A stretch of DNA of 64,000 nucleotides from Campylorhamphus procurvoides (GCA_013396655.1 WBMV01004760.1:1445910-1509909); one strand, 5' to 3'. Shown: positions 41,442-54,668, numbered from the stretch's first letter. Numbers and translations: made by a program. The notes: a model not told the origin generated them from the sequence alone.

Positions 41442-41704
41442 CACAACATATCTTGTAAAATGTATCAGTCAGTAGCAAGGAGAGAAAAAAATTGCTATTT
41501 TTAAACATGGAATTAAAAAAGAGGCAACTATTCAAAAAATATACAAAAGCTATTTTTACCCCTAGTGGAGCACTAGAGATTACAGAATTAATTTAGGTGC
41601 AAAGGGATGAACAAGCAGACAATCATCTCTGCTTTCCAAACAAAATCACATTCTTCATCCAAGGAAAAGCTCTAGACTAAATGTAAGCAAAACCAAGGGG
41701 CATT

Positions 41705-42021
41705 TGAGAGGTAAAATGATACTGGCAGAGGTAGAGAGCTCAATGTTAACAAGTGATAGGACAAAAGGGAACAGCTTCAAGCGGCACCAGAGGAGGTATA
41801 GTTTGGATACTGGGAAAAATTTCTGCATTCAAAGGGATGTTAAGCACTGGCACAGCTGCCTGGGGAAGTGTTGCAGTCACCGTCCCTGGAGGGATTTAAA
41901 AGCCATGTAGATGTGGCACTTGGGGACATGGGTTAGTGGTGGACATGGCAGTGCTGGGTTAACAGTCAGACTCCATGATCTTAAGGGTCTTTTTCAACCT
42001 AAGTGATTCTATGATTCTATG
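41705..42021 (+). mobile_element. CR1 LINE 3'-end fragment with intact terminal octamers
   Basis: This is plus-strand CR1 3' sequence: AAGTGATAGGACAAAAGGGA, CCCTGGAGGGATTTAAAAGC, CATGTAGATGTGGCACTTGG and GACTCCATGATCTTAAGGGT. It ends GTGATTCTATGATTCTATG, the tandem octamer that defines CR1 3' termini. About 315 bp remain, from the end of the reverse transcriptase region through the 3' UTR. It is antisense to CACNA2D3. The wording of the 3' UTR differs from the element at 4454-4680, so it belongs to a different CR1 subfamily. The left boundary is approximate. Confidence 0.92.
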
Positions 42022-44510
42022 TACATCAAGGTTAGACATTACATTTCTTAAGAGATAGGTACTAGGATATTTCAAAGAGCTGAGAAGGTATTAATGGCTT
42101 TACTATATATGCATGTATATAAAAAAACCTTTAGTTAATACATAGGAGTAAATCTGAAAACAAGATTATAAAACCTGCATTATCAAAAAGCCAATTATCA
42201 AACAATATCAGAAACCTGAAGTAAGGACAGAGGATTTGGGGAGAAGGAAATTAAGTTTATCAGAAAGCAGAAAAATAAATGCTTAAGGCAAAAGATATGT
42301 TGTATACCAAGCCACGCATTAAAAAGGAAAAAAGGCAATTCTTCATGCATGACACACAGAAGGAGGAGAGTTAGTGCCACAGAAAGTTTGCCAGCTCCTG
42401 TGGGAGGCAGTGAACAGAAGAATTAGGGAGTGCATATTCTGAAATCACTAGGTGGGAGAATTATATTTTATTGTTCACCTACAAGAAATGGGATTCTATT
42501 CCAGTTACTTTTCCTTTTAGGCAAATAAACAAGGAAACAAAAGCTGTCTTTCAGTTCTAACCTTCTTCCCACCTAGGAGAAAAAGCAGAAGCTGGCAAAG
42601 TACATACACTTCTGCAGTTAAAATAAATTACATCTTGACTTAATGTGAAACCATAAAGAAGATTTATAATTACTCTTCGCATTTAAACATTTTTCCAGTC
42701 TAAAGAACATTCACCCCTAAACATTCCCCACCTCTTTTCCAACAGAATATGGTTTCATTACAGATAACAGTCTCATCACTGTGTATGACTACTGTGAATA
42801 TAAAAGAACTAGCAGAATGCAGAACCAATCCTTTTGCAATTTATACAACACTCAGCATTCCAAGTGCTGGTTTAAAGGCTTTCAAGGTGGCACACCACCA
42901 CAGCAGACACAGACCTGCTCATACACCCCAGATATACCTGGAGATTATTTATTTTTGGCATGTACCTTAACTAGCTCCTGGCCAGCAGCAATTCTTCTTT
43001 TCATTTTTCTTCTTCATATCATGATTTTAGCCATAGACAGTCAACATAGTCAGCTATTCTTTTACAACACTTTATCCAAGCAGTTTTCATTAAAAGCATG
43101 CACAAAGCTACCAGAAATGACCTTACTTCCGGCACAAAACAACTGCAGAGGTGCCACTCATATCAAGAAGTGAAGTAACTCCCATCTGCATTTGCCTCAA
43201 TTGACCCTGAACTGATGTGCATTCAAATGTTATGGTAATTAGTTTACTTTTAAATGAGATTGAAATAATAATGTTAATCCTGCAAACACCTCGTATGTTC
43301 CTAAGCCTTTGGAAACAGATGCTGTACTATCCAGACTCCAAGACTGTTCTCTTTTGACAGCACTGCTGTATATGGGAAGCTACAGCAAATTAACCTGCTC
43401 AGTCAACAATATCAATCCTTCATCCACACACACCTATGAAACAGAGCCCTGCACCCATTGCAAACACACCCCACAAAAGCAAATTTTGCACACAAGTTGC
43501 CATCAAAACTTTTTTAAAGTGCAGACAGAAAGCAGAGTTTTCCACATCTGTATACCCATGGAACCAGACACGTATCAGAATTGAATTGTATAAGGTTAAT
43601 TAACAGGTCAGGGCAAATCAGAACTATGTTTTTGAATGCTTTGAAAGCAGCAACATTATTTCATTCACCTTAATGACTGCACCAACTATCCAATGAACAT
43701 ATCAGCATTTCAGCCAAGACGGGAAAGGATCATCTCTGCCAAATTACAGAGCTGTCCTACAATACAGAAGAATTTGCTTTAAGCAAGTGAAGCTCAAGCA
43801 ATGCAAGGCACAGCACAGCCAGCCTGGATTTGTTGTCCTTTCCATCACAGCAGAAAGCCATAGGCTTTAAGTAGACCCTGGAGGGGAAAACATCCAACAG
43901 GCCCAGAGGATTTGTGTGAAGAATGGGAATTTTGTGCTTTTGAGGACACTATTTTTTAAGTTTTGCATTTTACTGAAGATTCTTGAGAAGAGCTGACTTA
44001 GCAGCTGGTTTTGTCTGACAAATTATGTTCAGAATAATTAGCATTTTCAGTAATTCAATTCCTGTGTATTTATAAACCAAGATAAATAAGCAGCATGCAC
44101 TCAGATAAATATGGCTCTACGTGAAAAATACTATAGACTAACACTTGAATTATTCCAACTCATAAGTATAGGTCCCAGTCCCTCATATAATGCTGGTTTC
44201 TACCATCCCTTTTCAGGCAAAATTCCCTAGACATCTTGTAATTGGGGAAGTTCTATTGAACAAACATACATCTATATTAATAACATGCTTAAGGTGGACT
44301 GGACAGGATTAGTGCCAAGTTACAAAAGTAGCTGTACTATATTCCTGTTACACTGGAGTTGTACAGAGTAAAGGGCATTAGGAAAGCAGCCAACAATTTT
44401 TTTTTTTTAAAGAAAGATTAAAGCATTCAAATTTGAAGCATCTGAGAAGCTACATACAGAAGTGAGAATTATGTCACTACTAAACTCAGTTTAATTTCAA
44501 AGCCTTTTCT

Positions 44511-44560
44511 GAACTGAAATTTACATTTCTTAGCATATACTTTCCTCTTAATTTCAGTTC
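44511..44560. repeat. 11 bp perfect inverted repeat with 28-base spacer
   Basis: GAACTGAAATT (44511-44521) and AATTTCAGTTC (44550-44560) pair perfectly. The stem is too short for a microRNA precursor. The arms contain a GAAA/TTTC core resembling interferon or STAT-type half-sites, but no function can be claimed. Confidence 0.6.
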
Positions 44561-46762
44561 TTGGCATAAGTTTGAAATCATGTGGTACTCGTGCATTTCA
44601 AAAATAGCAAACTTGACCTTCTGCCTGTGACTTATATATTTTTACTATGAAAATTATTCATTTAGTAGATTTGACAAAAATAATCACCAGAACACATATT
44701 GCCTGAATTTTGTACAAATGTATTCTCCAATTGCATTAAACTACAGAGAAAAAAAAAGTAACCCTTTCTTCAACCATTCTGCTTCTTTGCTCCTAATGTG
44801 TTCCATTTCTCTTCATCTTACTCCCTTTACATGTCCCTGTTCTCCCCTTTAGCTGTTTTTTGAGCCTGCAGTGGCTTCCTGATATGACTCCTCCCTGCAA
44901 TTTACATTGTCAGAAAGATACTATAACGTCACTGGGGAAATAACTACCTGCTCTTCCCAATAATGTTCACAATATGTTAAATGCACCAGTGGACCCTAAT
45001 CTATTTATTCTTTTTAAAGTTTCAAACACCATAATTTAATGAAAAGACACTTGTATTTGCATAACCTTCTCTCATTCTTATGTATAAAAGTATTATGAAG
45101 ACACTAATTTTATTTCTGCATAGTCATCCTCAGGTGACCAGATCCTCACTATGGTATTATGATACCTCTGCTCAAGGCATAGAAAAAAGACATTAATGGT
45201 AAAAATTTCCAAAGCAAAAAAAAACCAATGACTATAAACAAGTGGGAGTAAAGAGAAGGACAGTGGCAAAGAACACATGAAAATAAATTTCTGTGGTAAT
45301 TGCAGTGTAGAAAGAAATAGTCAGATATCCATGAAAGGATAAAGAAAATTGTTTGATTCCCAATTTAACTGCATTTGAGAATTGTGAATGTGACTCTGCA
45401 ATGAATCCTATTGGTTGGATCTTACTTCAAAAAAACCCAGAAAAGGTCAGAAAAAGTCTGAAGGATCTAGACAGAAAAAAAAAATAGTGCAAACCTGTAG
45501 TTACATGGAAAATGGATAATAAGAAAAAAGTACCAGGATGGAAAAAAAATTGTAAAAGGGAAAGAAAAAAATATTTGAAAATTCCTTTCTAATATCAGCA
45601 TAGTATATAACTTTGTATTCAAAGCATAGAGTGGGTTCATCCTCTGACAGGAAAGGGTTCAATTCAACTTGCCAGCACAATGCCATATGGAGATTTATTG
45701 CCAACTACAGATACCAAATACCAACAGCAGAAATAAGTGAACTTCTATCAATTTTTTAGTTATTCAGCACTGTTATGGAAAACCATTCATCTCCTCAGTA
45801 GTGAAAAAAGATTTTTTTATATATAAAGTATGTTAAAATTAATGCTTTTCAGCTCTCAGAGCTGATCCATTCCATGTACTTTTCTTTATTTCTATATCCA
45901 TATGCTAATGATGCTCCTCACCACCTGATTCTCTCCATATGCTAAACACTCTACAAAAGTGTTGCTCCTCATTCAAACCCCCTCAAAGTTTAAAAGTTTA
46001 AAGAAGGCCGATTTTGCAAAGAAAAGATGGGCAAAGATGCATCCATTTGGGAAGAGGCTGAACTCTCAATTCAAGGTTTCTGCATCATGGATGAAATCCT
46101 ACCACCACCAGGACCAGATTTCTGTACACGTTACAGTTTAAAACAACATCATGCTCAAGCCTCACTGAATTTTGGCCCCCAAGTAAACCATCAAGGAAGT
46201 TCTCACAGCCCTAGGATAAAAACCAGAGATATCTGAGTCTCAGTCTGCTGCCTGAATTCTAATGGGAAAATGAAAATCTGAGTTGACCAGCAGAAATTCC
46301 CCAGTTTTCTTAAAGTTTCAGGGGGATGTCAGAATTCATCCCTACCTTTACTGCAAAATTGCATTGCAGTTGGTAATGAGAGGTGGAAGTCTGAAATGTG
46401 AAGTGACTACTCAATTTTTTTTTGTATCATGTCATCCATATCATCATCTTTCTTGTTGCACTTTGATGAAGAAATTGCAGAAGATATTGTAAAAGGCACA
46501 ATGTGCATAGCGGGTAATAAATCTGCTGGATGCAGATAGTCAATGGCTGCAAGTGATAATATAAAGCTTTACTCTTTGCCTCCTACCAGTTTTCATTATC
46601 AGGGAAAATTTCTATTAATGCAATCCGATAGCATCGTGTCCAAACAGCTCGGCAGTCACACATTTCATACAGCTGTCATAAAATGATAGTCATTTAGCTT
46701 CAAGGTAAAGCTGAACTTTGAACGTTCCTCCTTTTTATCTTTGAAGCTTTGTTACTTTAGAA

Positions 46763-46808
46763 GATAATTATCTAATTTTGTGACCAATGATGTGTTCCCA
46801 ACACATCA
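46763..46808. promoter_or_regulatory. Cluster of palindromes in a possible conserved noncoding element
   Basis: GATAATTATC (46763-46772) is a perfect 10 bp palindrome with overlapping GATA and TAAT cores. TGATGTGTT, CCC, AACACATCA (46788-46808) is a perfect 9 bp inverted repeat with a 3-base spacer. A CCAAT box (46784-46788) lies between and overlaps. A further AAATGA/TCATTT pair occurs near 46680. The density of symmetric motifs over ~130 bp suggests a regulatory element; conservation could not be tested. Confidence 0.35.
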
Positions 46809-47559
46809 AATTTTAATACATGTACTACGTAGATTTTTTTTTGTTTTGAAAATTAATGACTTCAGATAACTTGATACAAAATATTCAAAGTATATTGAAT
46901 GGCCAAACATAAAAATGTGATCTAGAGAAATAATAGGAACACTGCATGCTGTGGCCCTGGCCAAAGCTTTCATAATACCTTCCAAACAACATTTTCACAG
47001 TGCTTTTACCTAACAGGCTACAGACACCATGACTGCATAATTTTGATTCCTGCTTTTTAGGAAAGCAAGTCAAACCCTTGTTTGTGTATAAATGTATAAA
47101 GAAGTCCCTTGACAGCTACTAGAGAATAAAGTAAAAACAGACAATAAGACATAAAACCTTCTGCCAGCTGACAAACTATTTCTGTACAACACTAAGTTTG
47201 CTTAAGATACTGTGAGAGTGATAAAGACAGTAAAAGAAATGGCTAATGAAGCAACTGGGAGCTAAATGGTCTGGTTTAGCCCTAGATTAGAAATTAAATT
47301 CCTGTGTTACCATTACAAATTAAAAAGCCTTCTATTCATGCAGTCAACTTAGTGGGAATTACTCTTGAGACTTGATAATTATGGGAGCAGTCACATATTC
47401 CTATTGTGAGTGGAAAAAAGCCCACCTGAATATCAAACATCAGAGAATTCAGCTGAAGAGCCTATAAAGTTACTGTGAAGTATTTTAAAAGAATAGGCCA
47501 GAAAAAGTGTTAAGACCTGATGAAGCAACTAAAAAATGTAAAATATTTTCTCTGACTGG

Positions 47560-47895
47560 GGCCTCAGAGAGGCCTGTTGTGACAGTGTCATGCCCTTCCA
47601 GGCCTGTGAGGAGGTTCTGAAGATGATAAACCAATGCTCTTTATGGAGATGCACAGCAGGAGAAGTGACACACAGCAGTCAAACTGAAACGGGAACTTCC
47701 AGCTCAAGTACCTTCTTGTCTACATTAGAGAACAAAAGAGGTGGTGGCATCAGTGTCCTGGAAGGTTTTGAATATCAGATCCAAAGCCCCAAGAAAGTCA
47801 CACTGATTTCAGCATTGATCTTGCTTTGGAGCAGGATTCTAAGTTAAAAGACCTTCTAAATCTTCTTCCAGACTGATTTATTCCATGATTGCAGA
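47560..47895 (+). mobile_element. Old, highly diverged CR1 fragment
   Basis: The order of decayed CR1 landmarks is preserved on the plus strand: CAAACTGAAACGGGAACTTC, then TCCTGGAAGGTTTTGAATAT, GATCTTGCTTTGGAGCAGGA, and finally a run resembling the CR1 terminus (ACCTTCTAAATCTTCTTCCA ... TTCCATGATT). Individual segments are weakly conserved but their order and spacing fit an ancient CR1 3' end. No coding capacity remains, and the edges are uncertain. Confidence 0.65.
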
Positions 47896-50800
47896 AATTA
47901 TGAAAACCTGAGTTCCATAGTGGAAGACAGCAAAACAGTTGTACACCCCTATGTGAATGGGTCTGTCTCAGCCAGTCACAATCTCCTCCTTTCTTATACC
48001 ATCATCCTCAAAACCAGCAAACTGGTTATTAGCTATAACATGGGTAATTTCACCTGTAAAGTCCTAGGAGATCTGAGGGTAGGATGATTTCAGAAATTGT
48101 GCGTCCCTGGAATTCATCACTTCTGGAAAGGCTACCAAGACCTTTGCCAAGTTTTCTCCAACTAAGATTTTAAAAGAAGTGGTTTGGCACTGACTTCCTT
48201 TTTAAATACAAATCTTTCAATAATTTGGTCATTCACTCTAAGAAAGTGCTTCAGCTTTATACAAATGAACTTGGCAGATGAGAAATAGGATCACAAAAAC
48301 TTCCATGTAATTTTGCAGAAACATTATACATAGAAAAAGCAAAATGAAACTTCACAAGAACAACATATTAATCAGAGTATTTCATTAAAACCTGTCAGTG
48401 AAGCTTCCACAGCAAACTAAACTACAGCCTACTGTATCAGTATATAATTTGTGTTGTACAATGTGTAAGCACTTATTATCAGCAACAAAAAATTGTACCC
48501 TACAGAACAGTAATGACATTTGAAAGTGTAGAGTATTGATTAGCAGCTGCTTAAAAGTGAATCACCACTACAATACAGCATCTATTCATGGCTCTACATA
48601 CTTTCACTGTCAAGATAATTTGCATGAAGACCAGATCCTTTAACCTTGAAATGTTAGCATTTTCCAATACAGGATGTGAAAACAACCAACCATAAGTGCA
48701 CTAAGCGAAGGGTTGTGCATTCACTTTCTTTTAGGATCAGGTGTTTTCCAGCTGGATTGTCTGCTTGATGATTTCCATGTTAAAAGGCATTACTGGAAGT
48801 GTAATGCATGTGCCATAAACTTACTAAGGCCATCCCACATTTCTGTTGCATACTAACAGTAGAACATATTTACTTTTGATAATACAATTAAGAGGATCAC
48901 ACTCAGCTTGCAAAACCCAAAAAGACCCAGAAAATACGGCCAAATAGAGAGTGCTGTGGCAGAAGAGCATGAATTCACTATGGCTTCAACCAGGGTTTTC
49001 CTTTTCGTTACAGGGAAATATAAAACACAATGTTTGATATTCAGGCTGGTTTAGGTTACATTTTAAAAACATTACCAACACCAAAAAAAAAAATATCCTG
49101 TCATAACATAGATCATTCAAAATGCAGTTCTAACATCACTGAAGGCAAACAAAATTTTTCAATACCTTCAGAAAAAGCACAACTTTATTACAAGAAAGAA
49201 GGAAAAGGTATTTTGTTATGGAGAAAGAGAGAACACACTGTATCCAAGTTTGATAGCAATGTGATCTTTTCCTCTACAGTCAATTTACTACCTGAAAATT
49301 AGTATGGAACCCAGCAGGTTTTCCCACCAAATACATTAGCAGCATATGCATGTGTTTGACTTTTTTAATCTTGAACAAAGAAAAATTAAAATATCTATCA
49401 AGAAGCATTTACATCTTTCTCTCTGCAGTTAACATTAAATACTTCAAACACACTGAAATGCTCTGTAACCAGTTTGGCATAGAGAATAATCTTGTCATTC
49501 ATGTAGCCTAAAGACCTGTATGAATTAAAAGGGATGGAGGTTCAAGCTCTGCAAGTTCCAAAACATCATTTGCACTGATCATCAGAATTACACTGGTTTA
49601 AGATTCTCAGATGGACATTTCTTTTATTTTCTAAGGCTTGATTTTAATTCAGTGCTAGAAAACACATTCTACATAATCCAGCCATTAAGAGTTTGAATTA
49701 CAATAAATTAAAGCTCTGAATAAAGCTTTTGGTAAAGTTCTACACCATTTACCTGGCTGGTGGGGTTTTGAATTTGGGCTTTGAGGTAGGTGTTGGGTTT
49801 GGCTGATGGGGAAGAGGATTGTTGCTGTTGATTTGCATTTTTTTGACAGGGGTCATGGTATTTGTTTTGGTGGTTGGGATCTTTTATTATTTTTTCAATC
49901 ATGGTCTCATGCTACAGTTTTTTTAAATCAACTTTTTCCTATTTTTGATAGAGAAAAAAATTCAGTATTTTACAAGTTTTAAAATTGCTCAGCTGGCAAA
50001 AGTTTAAGTTGATACCCAAGAAGTCAGTCCATGTCTACCTTTAAATTACATGTCCCAATCCTACTGACCCTTCCTTCAAAGCAGCAGTTGCAGTGTCTCA
50101 AGAAAAGAAACAGCCTACAAAGACCAAAGCCCACATAACGCTGAATAAAAGAATGGCAATTAATGTCAAGATAATTGGACTAAACTTCTCTAAGAATTTA
50201 AGTCACTATTATACCATTTAGAACTAAAGATAGCTGTGCTGTATGAATCAGATTCACCAGCTGAATGCTAATTGATCTAAATCACCCCGTTCTGGTAGTT
50301 TTGCACTGACGAAGCTCCCAAGATACAGCAGCACATCCAGTCAGGAGGATAAAAAGCAATTCTGCATCTTTAAAAGTAGGAATGCTCTCCTGATGGAAAA
50401 ACCTGCTTTGAGAAAACACAATGACTTGAGAACTCCTAACACAATGAGGAATCTGTTGAAAGGAGTGGGCAGATGCAGACTCCAGACTGCTTTAGACCAA
50501 GGCAGCCAGAGCTTACATAACAGGGAAGGCTCCGTGAGACGACTTACATAAGGAAAATCTAAGAGAGCCTGAAACAGGCTCATCATCAGTAAGAAACCTT
50601 CATGGCACAACCAAAAAATAAAGGGTATTTTCACTTCAAAACTGTTCCTACATCTGCAATAAAATAGTATTAACCACTCAGAACAAAAATCAAGAATTAC
50701 CAAAGCTCAGAACACTTAGGAAAAAAGTCTCCTCAAAAGGAATCTGAGAAAGCATAGACCACGCTGCACTTGCAGAGAAACAGACACTGCTTTCATTTAC

Positions 50801-53800
50801 AAAAGCTTTACTGTATAACAACAATTACTTTTAACGTTAACAGAAGGCACATTACCTGCATTTTATGCTTCCATTTTATTACTGCTATTATTTTGCAACA
50901 GCGTGGCACTGAAAATGATTATCATGGACACTGCAATGTGAACAGCAGTGATCCCCAAAGTCTGTTTTTTCCAAGACTCTCATTGTAGCAACTGAAGTGA
51001 AGACCTTCCTGCCACCCAACCCTGTCTTTGCAGCCCGTAGCTGAAACCTGCCTCTGCCAGTGGGCTACACTCTCACATTTAGCCCAGGACTCCCTAAACA
51101 GAGTGTTTACAAAAGAAATGTAGTGTCAAGATTCAAATAAGGCAGATGTCTTTTGAGAGTCTAAGGAGGAAAGAAAAAAGCATGTCTAAGAGACAAAATC
51201 TGAGTCAATTCTTAGGCTTCTGTAGTATTTCCTAAGGTGAAGAGTATAAATATCTCTACAGCACCAAGAAGCTTCTTGTGTGCTGCCAAATCTATATGAC
51301 AACTGTAACACCTCCAGAAATCAGGCAAATTAGGAATGATACCATCCCATTTTCTTCTGTATGGGTTTTTTTATCTTTTTGTATATTCCATGGTCTTTCA
51401 ACTCTTAAAAGCAAGGACTAGAACATTTTTAAAGTCCTAATTTTGCTTAAAAGCTCATCATAATTGCTGAAATTATTTCCTGAACTATTATTATCGTTTT
51501 CTGAGCTATATGCAGTGTCTGTATTTCAACTAAAGTCAATTTTGGGGAAAATCATACATCCCAGCTACTTCTAGAAGGCATAACAACATACTTGGATAAG
51601 ATTATCATAATGAAATAAAATAATAAAACATTAAAGTAAGCAGTGGTTTGGGTTGTTAAAAAAATAGTTTCCGTAAGCAACAAAAGTATTCTTATTCATC
51701 TTTTTTAAACCCAAGAGGACTCTGATGCTGGTAACTTTTGATGTTCACAGCACGGCAAGACTTAAGAATTCTATCAACTAAATCACTATGCACAGCTATA
51801 ACCTGGCAAAATTTTGCTTTACTGAGTACCTCACAGAATTTCATTTGCTCAATGAAATTTTAGTATGGGACAAATGACTCTTCATGTGCAAAGCATTTGG
51901 GTAGTGTAGACTGTCAATCATGCCTTGATTTCAAGTGCATTGCTCTGGAAGTAGTGCTCCCTATGTATGCTGACAAAATGAATTAAGCAACCTTTACATT
52001 AATTTTTCATTTAGCAAGTCTTTATTAAGCTAAATGGTACTCCAAAGCAGTTGGCAATTGAGAAATCTATACTGCCCAGATCCATAATCATACGCCCATT
52101 TTATATCTTCACTTGTTTAATGATGCTTAATTCATAATCAGGAAATGGGGATTCCTCCAGTTGCTTCTAAAATCAGAATCTTGACTTTAAAATTATGTGG
52201 ACTCTGATCATCCAGAGCTCACAGTAAATACCAAATGGATTCTTGATGTCTGGCTAGTGGGGAGGGAGAGGGTGGAGAAAAAAGCGTTTGCATTTAGAAC
52301 CCTCCTGTGCTATCACCTCCTTAGCTCTTATGACACTGACTTTGAATATTGAAAATACTTGCAAATCTTGAAGTTTAGTGTGGTTTATAAGCTTACAGAA
52401 GAACTATACTTCTTAACAATACAAAAAAGCACATGTTAAAGTCATCTGTCATCCAGGCTCATTTGCCACGATCAACAGCAGGAAATAACAAGCTTAAATG
52501 AACAGAGACGCTTGGGATTCTAAACAAAAATAAAGAGCAACATAGATCTTATAAAAACTACTGTAACCAGAAGGGAAAAAAGAAAACCAAACAACTGATG
52601 ATGTGACAGAGGACTAAAAATGCTCTGAATACTTGTCAAACCTGCATTTTGTATTTTCTCTTTCATTCAATAATGAAATATCACAACAAAAGCAAAGAAA
52701 CATAACCAAAATAGCTTGTAATGAATATACACTGTCCACCTTCAAAAACAGGAGCACAGACTTGTTAGTGAAACAGAAAGGATGCTGATGAAAAGGTAGA
52801 ATGAAGAGCTTCCAATTACCTTCAATTGTAACAACCAATAGGAAGCAATCTTACTACTTCAGAAGGAAAAAATACATTACAGAAGGGATGGCAGCAGCAC
52901 CTACTATGAGGAAGAGGAGGACAATTAAGGATCTCACACTGATCCTCCATGCATTTTAACATGATTGCAGAACACGGTATATTCCATATTCTTCTAGCAA
53001 ATGTTGAGCTATCTCTGTTTGTTAGGTTTCATTTTTAAAGCCATTTTCACACAAAAATGGCTGTACATGGAACAGTCACAAAGTTAAATAAAGATACTTG
53101 TTTGTTATGGCCCAATTAAAAAAAATAAAACCTTTTAATAATACTTGATTAGAAACTAATCAAAACTGAAAGCTCCATCTGCTTTATAAATTTAAGGTGT
53201 TCATACAAAACCATGGCAAAGACTACACAGACTTTAAAGATGAGCTAGAAGTATAATAAATATTGAGTGTCCAGATTTTCAAATAAAATGAAAGTTTGCC
53301 CAACATACTGAAGTGAAGCCACTTAAAAACCTTGAAAGGTAGTAAGAGACCTCTAATATTTTTGTTATTAATAGCTCTGTATTTTAGCCTAGTAAAATTC
53401 ATATTTTACAGTCCTGTGTATACAACTCTGAAAAGACAGATACTGCTAAGGAACTCATATGCCTTTGATAATTTATTTAGTTGCTTTCATCTTAAAATGA
53501 TAGCACAAGCTTTTTATTTCAGCTGCTACATATACTGTCTGTTACATAATTTCACACATATATAAGCTTTTCAAAACAGATGCTACAAGCTTGAGGAATA
53601 CTTTCCTTCATAATCAGACAAAAAACAAAATTAGTGTTACTCAGAACTAAAAACCATGTCTACAAAAAATCAACAGAAATAAATGGGTTGAATGAGTGTC
53701 TCTAATCAGTGAATGTCTCAATGTTTTTCCATTTACATACTGCATTTTGAGGATCACATATTCAATGCCCCAAAATTGCAGTCTTAACATATTCCTCTTT

Positions 53801-54586
53801 GTCTCATATTTTTTCAGCAACTGTGGTAAAAATATATTATCTACAATAGAGAACTTTACTAAAGGTTGCACATTTAAAATAGAGTAGATGAAGTCTTTGC
53901 TATATACCCAATACTCAAATCTGCTTTTTCATTACCCTCTGCCCCAATTACATGGACTTATACCAATTTCTCAAGTTTTTGCAATACTTCACTAGCTTAT
54001 TACCCAGCTGTGCAGCTGAGCAAGAAGATAACCACATTCATTCCCCTTATCTGTAATGATGTAATACATCCCAGCACTGGGTTGAGATGATTGGGGGAAT
54101 AATGGGATTGTAAAAACTGCAGAGATGACAAACAGTGCAGCCGCCTTCTCCTGATACAGAGAATGGTGAACATACAGCACAGGGGGAAATAACACAGTAT
54201 GCACTAATTCTGCTCCTTGAATGAAGTTACCATTTTTCATAAGAAACAGCTGTTTCTGCACAGAAACATCATCCTCACAATGCAGTAAACAGATTAAATA
54301 CCCGCAATCCAGGCTGAAGCCTAGGCTTCAAGAAATACAAGTGTTGGAGTTTACTTTCTAATGATAAAAAAAACCCAAGTCATCCAAACCGGAAAATATC
54401 AGTTTAACCAATGACTCTACAGATAATGCAGTGCAATGAAAGAGTCATCAGGGACTAGCATACAATACAAAAATAGATCTCGGACAAAAGCACGTACAGC
54501 ACTGCTTTCCTATTCATTTAAAAAATTAAATCTGCCTCCATTTTCTGTGTTAAAACCTTCCTTATTACAACTGAAGAAATCCTTAC
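47896..54586. other. Intronic stretch next to CACNA2D3 exon 2, no gene seen
   Basis: AT-rich unique sequence immediately downstream of the exon 2 donor. Apart from the G+T tract at 49754-49896 and short homopolymers I see no repeat. The plus frame at 53332-53565 does not begin at an ATG and is hydrophobic because the sequence is T-rich. Confidence 0.55.
49754..49896 (+). repeat. G+T-rich strand-asymmetric tract
   Basis: About 140 bases are strongly depleted in A and C on the plus strand (runs such as GGTAGGTGTTGGGTTTGG). The minus-strand open frame through it (49708-49902) is rich in N, Q, K and P for that compositional reason only. Confidence 0.5.
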
Positions 54587-54668
54587 CTTCTGCAGGAGCT
54601 GGGAACCTGAGTATTTGGCTGCAATAGATTTGATCTCTCCACCAAATGCTGAGGCCCAGAGCTTTACT
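54587..54668 (-). CDS. CACNA2D3: CACNA2D3 second coding exon
   Basis: This 82 bp exon completes the split valine codon (GT|A) and then encodes 27 residues: VKLWASAFGGEIKSIAAKYS followed by GSQLLQK. This is the conserved N-terminal block of alpha2delta-3, just ahead of the VWA_N region. The acceptor is a pyrimidine-rich tract ending TTTTCTTCACAG, and the donor is AAG|GTAAGG; both are strong. The exon ends in phase 0, matching the mammalian gene, where the next exon continues with a lysine and the KEYEKDVAIEE region. Exons 1 and 2 together give 201 bp (67 codons) with no frameshift or stop. The later exons (VWA domain with MIDAS site, Cache domains, C-terminal GPI-anchor region) lie beyond the window at lower coordinates. 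Confidence 0.96.

Larger units (their letters stand above)
37938..41704. other. Intronic stretch with no gene seen
   Basis: AT-rich unique sequence holding the inverted repeat at 39209-39233 and the (AT)n microsatellite. I found no acceptor followed by a clear continuation of the candidate ORF at 37609. Confidence 0.5.
42022..47559. other. Intronic stretch with no gene seen
   Basis: AT-rich unique sequence. It contains the 44511 inverted repeat and the palindrome cluster around 46760. Nothing else stands out. Confidence 0.55.
1..54586 (-). other. CACNA2D3: CACNA2D3 intron 2, 5' portion (incomplete)
   Basis: Everything to the left of exon 2 is downstream of its splice donor at 54586-54585, so it belongs to intron 2. 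I looked on the minus strand for the expected next exon (AAR TAY AAR GAR TAY GAR after an acceptor) and did not see it, so the intron is longer than 54 kb here. Long early introns are known for this gene in mammals. The intron is AT-rich and repeat-poor. The elements listed separately (CR1 fragments, CpG-rich patch, G-quadruplex motifs, inverted repeats, candidate nested exons) lie within it. Confidence 0.85.

Noticed and set aside
44511..44560. microRNA precursor hairpin
   Set aside because: Only 11 paired bases with a large loop and no extension of the stem outward, well short of a pre-miRNA.
49708..49902. N/Q/K/P-rich minus-strand frame
   Set aside because: It is the complement of a G+T-rich low-complexity tract; the amino acid bias is purely compositional.
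53332..53565. Hydrophobic 77-codon plus-strand frame
   Set aside because: It begins at a TTG rather than an ATG, and its hydrophobicity follows from T-rich sequence.
1..54586. CACNA2D3 exon 3 (lysine-KEYEKDVAIEE region)
   Set aside because: I scanned the minus strand for an acceptor followed by AAR TAY AAR GAR TAY. The nearest match, near 21607-21630, reads DKEYES without an acceptor and is a tandem duplication, so exon 3 appears to lie outside the window.
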